A stretch of 64,000 bases of DNA from Ctenosaura bakeri (lineage: Eukaryota; Chordata; Lepidosauria; Squamata; Iguanidae): NCBI GenBank assembly GCA_948474755.1, contig CAOLHI010000745.1, positions 496,001-560,000 of the forward strand, in the 5' to 3' direction. This document shows positions 58,901-64,000 of this stretch, one piece after another. Below the pieces are notes generated by a model. The model made no database searches. It had not been told where the DNA came from and saw nothing but the letters and a program-made list of their open reading frames with translations. Numbering within the stretch: the first letter of the stretch is position 1; every line of letters starts with the position of its first letter. A program made the position numbers and the translations under genes.

Positions 58901-61900
58901 AGCAACATGATACGGGACAAGCTGATGCCAGGGGTCACAATGTGACAACCTGCTCAGTCTACCCATGGGCAGTAACATCTGAGCCCCAGGGACAATCCAA
59001 ATTTCTTTGGTTGCTCCCCAGTCCAGCATCTTGGAAGGTAACCCAGGGACTCCCACCCAAGCTGCATGGCTCTAAAAGTGAGAGTCTTATTCCCAGGTTA
59101 ACCTCAGGGTAGCCTCCTTCACTGAACCCCCTGGGATGCAGGATCCTAAAGAGGTGGTTTCAGAGCCTTACCCTACACCAAATGGGTGCCAATAGGTGAT
59201 CACCGATGTTTGATTATCCCCCATTATCTGCCAAAGGACAACCTATTTAACAACAACACCCAGAGCCAGTTTTCCCAATTCCATCAAATACAGTATGAGA
59301 TAGGCAAAAAAAAAAAACCCTGAGAAAAGGAGGGGGAAATTCCTATCCGGCCTCGAAGTGACCAGATTAACTCACACTGCATTGAGGGTGGGTCAGTGTC
59401 AAGCACCGAATGACACGTATAGGGGGCGAACTGCTTCACTGTCTCCTTTCCCCTATCACATGTCTTGATCTGGTGCTTAACACCAGTCAAAAATAACACT
59501 CTGGTCTCACTCCATGGAGACCATCAAAAGCTTACCTCCCTTGACAGTGATGTTCGTCATGCCAGTCCAGGTAAGTATTATGTTGGGTTTAATAGAACTT
59601 AACACTCTTGTAAGTGTACATAGCAGTCTTAGAAGAATATGGTTCAGAATCAAAGTTGGTAACTGAAAATAAGTCATGGTTGTTGGGTTTGTATGTTTTT
59701 TGTATTCTCAGTCTAAAAATGTTTTAAATAGTAAGAATGTATATTAAACAATCCATATTTAGGACTGATAACCCAAGTCAGAAGCATCTTGACAATGAAC
59801 AGAGTGGACCAGGAGTAAGTAAAGTGTGACCTGCAAGCTAAACCCAGCCCTCAAGATGTTGCTTTGCAACCTGTAACCCTGAATGCCCCTGCTGAAAATA
59901 TCTGCAAAACATCTGTTTCAGTTTTAAGCAGGTCAGGATTTTCCAGATGTAGCCCTCCAGCCCTTTCCTCTGTTCAGTCATCTCATCTGAATTTCTTCAT
60001 TTTGTTTCAACATTTTGTGGGGTCATTTTATTTTATTTATATTCTGCCTTTCTCTTAGCATAAGATTTTGGGGCCTTGTGCAACCTATGGCAAAAAAAAT
60101 TGGCTCCCAGTCCCTGGCAAAAGTGTCCCCACCTCATCTAGATTAAACTATATTTGGAACAGTGGGGTAGGCATGGAAATATAAGACTTAATCTTTAAAA
60201 ATTGGAATTCCACTTCCCTTTTAGTTTAACTTGAAAGTTCAAAATGCTTTTATTTATTTATACAAGGCTAACATGAGCTGGTTGTTTCTTTTCACATGTG
60301 CATACTGTTAGTTATGAATAAAATATTCACTGAAGCATCTTGACCTGCTCTTCTTTGTCATGTAGGAACTTATAATTGCATTCGTTCCTTGTTACTTCTG
60401 CCTCTGGTATGAGATTTTCTGTTAAGGCAGTAATGTCTAGGAACACATTGACTTTATTAACTGAGGTACACCTGTATTAAACGTGTCCTCCAGTGAAACT
60501 GATACAGTGTAGAGAGTCTTGTTTTACTGATGGTTGCCTGCCCATTTTCAATGCCATTCTGTTCATTAACCGTATTTTTAAAAAGTGCTGCAGATACTTG
60601 TGATAGTGTGTATATGTATCCTTTTGAAGGCATGTTTTCCTCCCAAGGCATTTCTCCTGCTCTTTATAAAGGAGCAACAGTAATGACAGGAGGGAAGATT
60701 GATGTGATATGCTCCTGAAAAATGGCACAAGTTGCATGAAGGTTCATCATAACCTTAAATCATTCCTAATATGTACATAGCAGTGGACTTCATGTGCATA
60801 TTTGCAGAAATGCTGCCAACCAGCAGTGGTCAGTGTAGACTTGTGTTATCTGATTGAGAGAGATCTAGGAGTTGAACATCCATCCCACTTCTTGACATGC
60901 TAGAGTTTTCTTTTTTAATATATAGAAAATATATTGCATTACAGGATTTGCTAAATACACATCTCTCCCATTGAACACTTAACTGGTCATTAAAGTTTCT
61001 GAAATACATTATATATACAAAAAATATTAATTGATGGAAGGTAATATGATGTACTAATTCCTTAATATACCTTTATTTGAAAGTCTGAATGTCACAGGTC
61101 AAAAGCATTTGCTTTTGTTTAAAGCAACTTAAAACTTGGAAACATATGGGTGGTTTGAACATGCATAGGATCATCAGGTTCTTTATCTGGTGAACATAGT
61201 GTTGCAGCTGCCACCCAATGATACATCTTAATATAAAAGCTGTTGCAAAATGGCTATGTTGTGATGAGTTTCTGCAGCTGTAGAGAGAAAAGGAAAACAG
61301 AAGCTTAAAATGCTCAAACTAAAGCTTGCAGTTTCACTGGGCATGTCATATATTTTAGAAATGAGCCCCAGAAACTCCTGTTCCAGTTTTCTGCACATGA
61401 GATTTGTTAGCCTGCTTCACTTGAGAATACAAAGCAGCCCTTAGTAGTTCCGTTGCTTTGAGCACTATAACATTATTAATAGTGCAATTCAGGAAAAAAG
61501 CTGTTCTTGTTCTGCTGGCAGAATTAAAGTTTACGTTCTGTTTTCTTTACAATTGAAATAACTGTAATATATAGAATGTTCTGAGTGAATATTGAGGGTA
61601 TGCAAACAAACAAGTGAGATTAGAAAGAATGGCCAGTGTCCTGTTTGTAAGTACACTCAGGTATATGGGAATGAGAATTGTGCCATTGCATAATGGCCAT
61701 ACCTGGTAGAGAGCTGTTGTCAGGTTACTATGTAGCAGAGCCAGCAAAGTGCCCAATGTGCATTCATGCCCAATGCCCAATAGGACTGATGCATAATGGG
61801 ACTAATGTGCATTTCTCCCAATGCACATCAGGCACCAGTGAACATTGGGCACTTTTGCTGGTGTCCCCTTAACATATCTTCACAATTCAGTAAAGAGTTT

Positions 61901-63526
61901 CTTAGTGTCTCTCCTACGTAGCTAGGTATATGTAAAATTACATAGTGTAATAGGTCATATAAAATTCTGGTGATCATATGTAATTCCTAGATAATTTTTT
62001 TCCATTCAGGTACACAGTGTTGGTTTAACTCATTGAGTCTAAAATGTCTTGCACACATTTTTTACAGGCGACAGTTTATGCCTTCTACTCACACTGATTA
62101 TTTTTTCTCCAGTACATTTAGTGTAAGAGAAGTACATTAGAAGATTGTGTATTACAAATGTAATGGCATATCCAAAATATTTATCTAAACAATAATACAT
62201 TTTAAATTGACACAACAGGGTTACTTGTGGGTTACACAGTGAATTAAAATACTACTGAACAGAGAAACTACTTTTCATATTATTTTGTAGCACATTCCAT
62301 GTAGTAGATTTGGAATTACCAATCACCTGCAAAAATTTTGTCAGTTGCTTGCTGACTAACTACTGGATGCCAAAGATAGTACACTAAGATGGTTCTTAAC
62401 GAGGAATGAGCCAGGAATGGAAAAACAATGAATAATGGCAGAAAAAGGGTGGGGAGGTTAATATAATACAGTCCTTAAGAAAGGTTTTTAAAAATATTTT
62501 TACCTCTCTCTCTCTCTCTCATATAAACCATGAACCTCCCCCTCAACCTTTCATTATATCTGTCTTGTGGATTATCTTGCAATTATTTTGTTGTGTTTGG
62601 GCAATATCTTTCCCTGGCTATATTAACTTACAGTGGTGGAATGAAATAAAATGGCATAAAATAGCTGTGTTATAATGCTCTCTCATTGTTTATTTGATAA
62701 TGAGTGGATCTGGTTGTTTCAAGAAATAAAAGAAGTTTCAAATACAGATGGATTGAATAGCACTGTATAGGGTATTTCAGATATCAGTGTATCTTTGGTT
62801 TTTTTAACATTGTGATCTTAATATACTTTAAATATATTTGGTTTTTCTCTGGGAGATTCATAGGCAAGTATCCAATAGTAACATCCACTAGCATAAATAA
62901 CTTTGCACCCATGGACACTTAGTTCTGGACTATGTGCACAGGAGGAAATGAATGCATTTTCCAGCTGTTCACCTGATTCCAGGTTGCACAACCAATTGCA
63001 GAAGTGATAGCATGCCTAGGGAGTGCAAGAACAAATGTATTGTCACTGATGCAATCGAAAAAATAAATGGAGATCTGATAGTGTTCTGCTTTTCTTCACT
63101 TATCTTATGTTGAACTTAGCTGTTGAATTGATATTTTATTAGGGATGGATTTTGAGAGGCTGTGTCGATAGGAATGGACTATTCCTCTTAGCTTATAGAC
63201 ATTTTTAGTTTATAGACATTTTTACACAGATTCAATACTTGAGTTACTGTGCTGGATTGCGGTCTAACAGTTTGGGAACCTATGGAAATCCGCCATGGCT
63301 AAGACTTCGTTGCTATTATTATTTGGTGATGGTGGTAGGAGTTCATTCATTTAATTGTCTTTGTCTTCTCTCCATTCAGATTTTCAACCTCATGAAGTAT
63401 GACAGCTACAGCCGCTTTTTGAAGTCAGACATGTTTCTTAAACTGAAGCAAACTGAAGAACAAGAAGAAAATTCACCAGATGCTCAAACTGTACCAAAAA
63501 GAGCTTCAAGGATTTACAACACATGA
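31452..63526 (+). CDS. RGS10: RGS10, regulator of G-protein signalling 10 (5 coding exons)
   Basis: Coding exons: 31452-31500, 46449-46567, 49360-49446, 53519-53662, 63380-63526 (546 nt; 181 residues plus stop). RGS10 is a small R12-family RGS protein that speeds GTP hydrolysis on Gi/o/z alpha subunits and restrains signalling in immune cells, neurons, osteoclasts and platelets. The start [16 protein letters not shown] matches the long mammalian N-terminal form. A short Ser/Gln-rich linker follows, then the RGS box from about residue 42 to 156 (SLENLLED to FLKSDMF) including [10 protein letters not shown]. Cys74 in LAC corresponds to the reported palmitoylation site, and Ser176 in KRASRIYNT to the reported PKA site linked to nuclear relocation. 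All splice phases agree (1,0,0,0) and no frame break is present. Length equals the mammalian long isoform. The mammalian alternative first exon (MEHIHD form) was not found. Confidence 0.95.
32149..32300. mobile_element. Palindromic MITE forming a near-perfect hairpin
   Basis: Arms 32164-32213 and 32244-32293 are 50 bases each and complementary at 49 positions (one difference at 'ccgctttc' versus 'ccactttc'), with a 30-base loop. The left edge is GACCATTTCCGCAC. Lies about 650 bp downstream of RGS10 exon 1 and would be transcribed in its pre-mRNA. Confidence 0.8.
38560..41735 (+). repeat. RTE/Bov-B LINE, near full length, inactive
   Basis: In + frames (with breaks) the order is: a 5' region (38560-39030), an AP-endonuclease part with [13 protein letters not shown] at about 39420 (normally GDWNA) and LYTWTSPDG near 39590, then reverse transcriptase with [11 protein letters not shown] near 40665 and RYADDT at 40960-40980. 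A C-terminal part follows (41059-41400, [20 protein letters not shown]). It ends in the Bov-B tail 'aacttgatggcagttaataac' at about 41700-41735. Many stops and shifts. One of the longest retroelements in the window. Confidence 0.85.
41934..42145 (-). repeat. 5S rRNA-derived SINE, copy 2
   Basis: 5S-like head at about 42080-42145 on the + strand ('ccagtactaaccagggctgac', reverse complement of 5S) and tail 'gtgccttcaagtc' at 41936. Same family and orientation as 29596-29806. Confidence 0.8.
42351..42768. mobile_element. Nonautonomous DNA transposon with GGCCCTTTCCACAT ends
   Basis: The left end GGCCCTTTCCACATG and right end CAGAAAAGGCC form imperfect inverted repeats; span 418 bp. It contains a 12-bp perfect hairpin (42482-42493 / 42497-42508). 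The ends match those of the GC-rich elements at 9462 and 22577, but the interior does not. No transposase. Confidence 0.55.
43384..44202. mobile_element. hAT-Charlie-like element with large inner palindrome
   Basis: The left end 'cacatttctcaaacacaagg' and right end 'gagtttgatactcctg' correspond to the CAGGGGTGTCAAACTC-type ends of hAT elements. Flanks TTTGAGAG (43376-43383) and TTCTAGAG (44203-44210) agree at 6 of 8. The interior has arms at 43506-43588 and 43653-43733 complementary over about 80 bases. No transposase frame. Confidence 0.65.
45400..45530. mobile_element. hAT-type MITE ('ctgcaactcccag' family)
   Basis: Ends 'gcaaagtatggccctt' and 'aaggccatactttgc' are inverted repeats. The interior contains 'gcagcttccagcattcccc'. 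About 130 bp. Confidence 0.6.
46449..46567 (+). CDS. RGS10: RGS10 coding exon 2
   Basis: Acceptor TTTTTCAG at 46441-46448. Completes the split Glu codon, then encodes [17 protein letters not shown] and a segment ending [11 protein letters not shown]. It supplies the linker and first helix of the RGS box. The linker is less Ser-rich than the mammalian poly-Ser run. The donor is AGG|GTTGCT, weak against GTRAGT, and a TTTA-repeat tail starts within ten bases. Confidence 0.92.
46573..46605 (-). repeat. (TTTA)n LINE-type tail at the exon-2 donor
   Basis: TTTATTTATTTGTTTATTTATTGG reads, on the minus strand, as the ATAAATAAA tail of an L2/CR1-like LINE. It abuts the splice donor. Confidence 0.4.
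46731..47133 (+). repeat. CR1 LINE 3' end, copy 2
   Basis: The + frames read the CR1 ORF2 tail ([20 protein letters not shown], then [19 protein letters not shown]) and the diagnostic 3' end 'ggatggccatctgttggga...ggacttgatggccctt...ggttctatgg'. 5'-truncated; better preserved than the copy at 28878. Confidence 0.9.
47681..47830 (-). repeat. tRNA-derived Sauria-type SINE, headless
   Basis: The body motifs 'catgaggttttcttggcaag', 'gaggattgcc' and 'tttgcccacggtcaccca' are present on the + strand in the order expected of a minus-oriented copy. The tRNA-like head is missing. Confidence 0.7.
48669..48848. mobile_element. Palindromic MITE ('tagcgctataattg' family)
   Basis: The left part 'gggacattccgta...tatagcactattatttta' pairs with the right part 'ggaatcatagcgctataa...ggaagggccc'. 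The middle contains 'catcccatggaatcctgggg' and its inverted counterpart. About 180 bp in intron 2. Confidence 0.65.
49360..49446 (+). CDS. RGS10: RGS10 coding exon 3
   Basis: 29 codons in phase 0 ([18 protein letters not shown], then [11 protein letters not shown]), the core of the RGS box with the EEN G-alpha contact region and the palmitoylatable Cys. Acceptor TTCCTTCAG, donor GTAATC. Confidence 0.95.
49566..49768 (-). repeat. tRNA-derived Sauria-type SINE, near full length
   Basis: Tail 'taccttcaagcc' at 49570; body 'gaggaggtttgccattgctt' and 'gacttgcccacggtcgccc'; tRNA-like head at 49700-49768 (minus strand: box-A-like 'gtggttttagtgtgg', box-B-like 'accagggta'). Inserted into a MITE whose pieces lie at 49487-49560 and 49770-49800. 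Confidence 0.8.
51005..51080 (+). repeat. Fragment of the 15716/16100 repeat
   Basis: Reads 'gaagaagccagtggagcttt' then 'gaaagtttgcatg', matching 16120-16150. Confidence 0.5.
51606..51632 (-). repeat. Solo CR1 3' tail
   Basis: 'atagaatcatagaatcatag' is a tandem of the CR1 terminal octamer (CTATGATT on the minus strand) without any CR1 body. Confidence 0.5.
52098..52184. repeat. Palindromic MITE ('agtaagttccatt' family)
   Basis: 'caatcctgtgcatgtttaccc' and 'cttgcatgtgtaagattg' are inverted ends around 'agaagtaagttccattat'. Confidence 0.5.
52193..52312. mobile_element. hAT-type MITE ('ctgcaactcccag' family)
   Basis: The left 'gggatcatgtggccctccaa' pairs with the right 'tctggagggactctttattcc'; interior 'tggactgcaactcccagcat'. 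Confidence 0.6.
53519..53662 (+). CDS. RGS10: RGS10 coding exon 4
   Basis: 48 codons in phase 0, starting [20 protein letters not shown] and running through [19 protein letters not shown] to FQKLQDQ, the middle helices of the RGS box. Acceptor CTTCACAG, donor GTACAG. The ATG at the exon start is internal and not an initiation site. Confidence 0.95.
53723..53815. repeat. Half copy of the palindromic MITE
   Basis: Left end GGCCATTTCCGCACTAGA plus 'ctgttatagcgctattattc' and 'catcctatggaatcctgggg', nearly identical to the left arm at 32151-32220. The complementary right arm is absent. Confidence 0.65.
54974..55027 (-). repeat. Sauria-type SINE tail inside the SPIN element
   Basis: 'tgtgtgccttcaagttg' and 'cttacgttgaccctaagg' form the SINE 3' end in minus orientation, truncated at about 55027 where GC-rich sequence begins. 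Confidence 0.55.
55030..56275. promoter_or_regulatory. Captured CpG-rich promoter-like segment in SPIN
   Basis: Dense in CpG, unlike the AT-rich SPIN flanks. Promoter-type sites: CCAAT at 56099-56103, inverted CCAAT (ATTGG) at 56182-56186, E2F-like TTTGGCGGGA at 56221-56230, GC box GGGGGCGGGGC at 56254-56264, and a YY1-like AAGATGGCGCC at 55954-55964. The long open frames here (up to 279 codons) are low-complexity by-products of GC richness. No protein or gene origin is recognised. Confidence 0.5.
56488..56513. repeat. (TG)13 microsatellite
   Basis: Uninterrupted TG repeats read directly. Confidence 0.95.
57054..57246 (-). repeat. tRNA-derived Sauria-type SINE, full length
   Basis: Tail 'atgtgccttctagttgac' at 57057; body 'ttctgccattgccttcctct' and 'tatgacttgcc'; head 'ggttttgaactctgg' and 'gtccaacactaaaaccatt' to 57246. 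Minus-strand boxes A (tggttttagtgttgga) and B (agttcaaaa) are readable. Confidence 0.85.
57787..57838 (-). repeat. tRNA-like SINE head only
   Basis: 'gtctcccagagtcc', 'aaaccactactccacactga' correspond to the tRNA-derived head without body or tail. Confidence 0.55.
58800..59520 (-). repeat. Unclassified repeat, possibly LTR
   Basis: Less AT-rich than both flanks. On the minus strand the edge near 58850 reads AATAAAGTGGCCC followed by 'ttagttaacccaac', like a polyadenylation signal in an LTR R region. No coding part is next to it. The class remains open. Confidence 0.3.
61741..61861. repeat. Short hairpin repeat
   Basis: Arms 61741-61759 and 61842-61861 ('ccagcaaagtgcccaatgt' and its complement with one extra base); the inner part repeats 'tgcccaatg' several times. 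Possibly a small MITE. Confidence 0.5.
62503..62520. repeat. (CT)n microsatellite
   Basis: Short CT run read directly. Confidence 0.85.
63380..63526 (+). CDS. RGS10: RGS10 coding exon 5 (terminal)
   Basis: 48 codons plus TGA in phase 0: [19 protein letters not shown] closes the RGS box (the DSY.RFLKS helix contacts G-alpha), an acidic tail ([12 protein letters not shown]) follows, and the protein ends KRASRIYNT with the PKA-type KRAS site. Acceptor TCCATTCAG. Confidence 0.96.
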   Translation: MFNLMKYDSYSRFLKSDMFLKLKQTEEQEENSPDAQTVPKRASRIYNT

Positions 63527-64000
63527 TCCAAATAACAACAAACAACAGCTCCTACTGAGACTGCATAATGAAAAACAAATGAGTTCTCAGGAATAGTCTT
63601 TGAGGTTATCACAGCTGTAATGAAAGCCTGAAAAACAGAACTCTGTTAGGCAATTCTTAACCTTAACTTGTCTGAGTGACCTAATTGTTTTTATATATTG
63701 GCTACTACCAAATCTCTTGGCTAACACAGTTGCACTAAACCCTTAAAAGGAGTGAAGGGCTTGTGAATAACCTGTGAACAGAAGACCAGGATGCTTTTAC
63801 CTTGTGTGTATTTTTAAAAACTTCCCTTGTGAATCATTGGAATGTAGCCTAAAAACTATTATAAATCTGAAAACAAACTTAGTATAATGAAAGGCAGGAT
63901 GTCTGTTTTGAAACCCCCATAACCCTAAACACAGATTTTTCTATAAATGCATACTTTTCAAGCTACCTGAAATAACTTAAATTCTCACTGCTTTTTTCCT
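63527..64000 (+). other. RGS10: RGS10 3' UTR (start)
   Basis: AT-rich, repeat-free sequence after the stop. No AATAAA is seen before the window ends, so the UTR probably continues beyond 64000. Confidence 0.75.

Larger units (their letters stand above)
53663..63379 (+). other. RGS10: RGS10 intron 4 (9.7 kb)
   Basis: Carries a half MITE (53723-53815), a Bov-B 3' fragment near 54125-54190, the SPIN element (54699-56343), a (TG)n run, SINEs (57054, 57787) and an unclassified block (58800-59520). 59521-61740 and 61862-63379 show nothing further recognised apart from a (CT)n run near 62503 and a LINE-type tail near 60020-60060. Ends in TCCATTCAG. Confidence 0.8.

Overview
This is vertebrate nuclear DNA, most likely from a squamate reptile (lizard or snake). 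The evidence is spliced vertebrate genes in large introns plus a squamate-type repeat load: RTE/Bov-B, L2- and CR1-type LINEs, tRNA-derived SINEs ending in a Bov-B-like tail, SINEs with a 5S rRNA-derived head, hAT elements including a SPIN copy, and many short palindromic MITEs. The species cannot be named from sequence alone.

Layout. 1-2866 is the end of the last intron of TIAL1 (RNA-binding protein TIAR), filled with L2/CR1-like LINE relics. 2867-2984 is the terminal TIAL1 coding exon, followed by an AT-rich 3' UTR with several candidate poly(A) signals up to about 5.05 kb. About 5.05-30.9 kb is intergenic and made largely of repeats: palindromic MITEs, two GC-rich 0.49-kb DNA elements, an L2 relic, a broken Polinton/Maverick-type integrase, an L1 relic, CR1, and SINEs. 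About 30.9-31.9 kb is the CpG island of RGS10. Five RGS10 coding exons follow on the + strand (31452-31500, 46449-46567, 49360-49446, 53519-53662, 63380-63526). They encode a 181-residue regulator of G-protein signalling. Its introns carry a near full-length Bov-B, several hAT elements and MITEs, and a 1.6-kb SPIN transposon at 54699-56343 with a GC-rich core.

TIAL1 and RGS10 lie head to tail, as in mammals, so this is conserved synteny. They are functionally unrelated: one is an RNA-binding post-transcriptional regulator, the other a GTPase-activating protein for Gi-class G proteins. No new multi-gene system is visible. The most notable features are (i) the SPIN element whose GC-rich interior looks like a captured promoter, (ii) a set of unlike MITEs sharing one terminal sequence, (iii) near-perfect hairpins inside RGS10 introns, and (iv) a weak RGS10 exon-2 donor next to a repeat tail. 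Family assignments rest on recognition by eye; repeat boundaries are approximate unless a target-site duplication is given.
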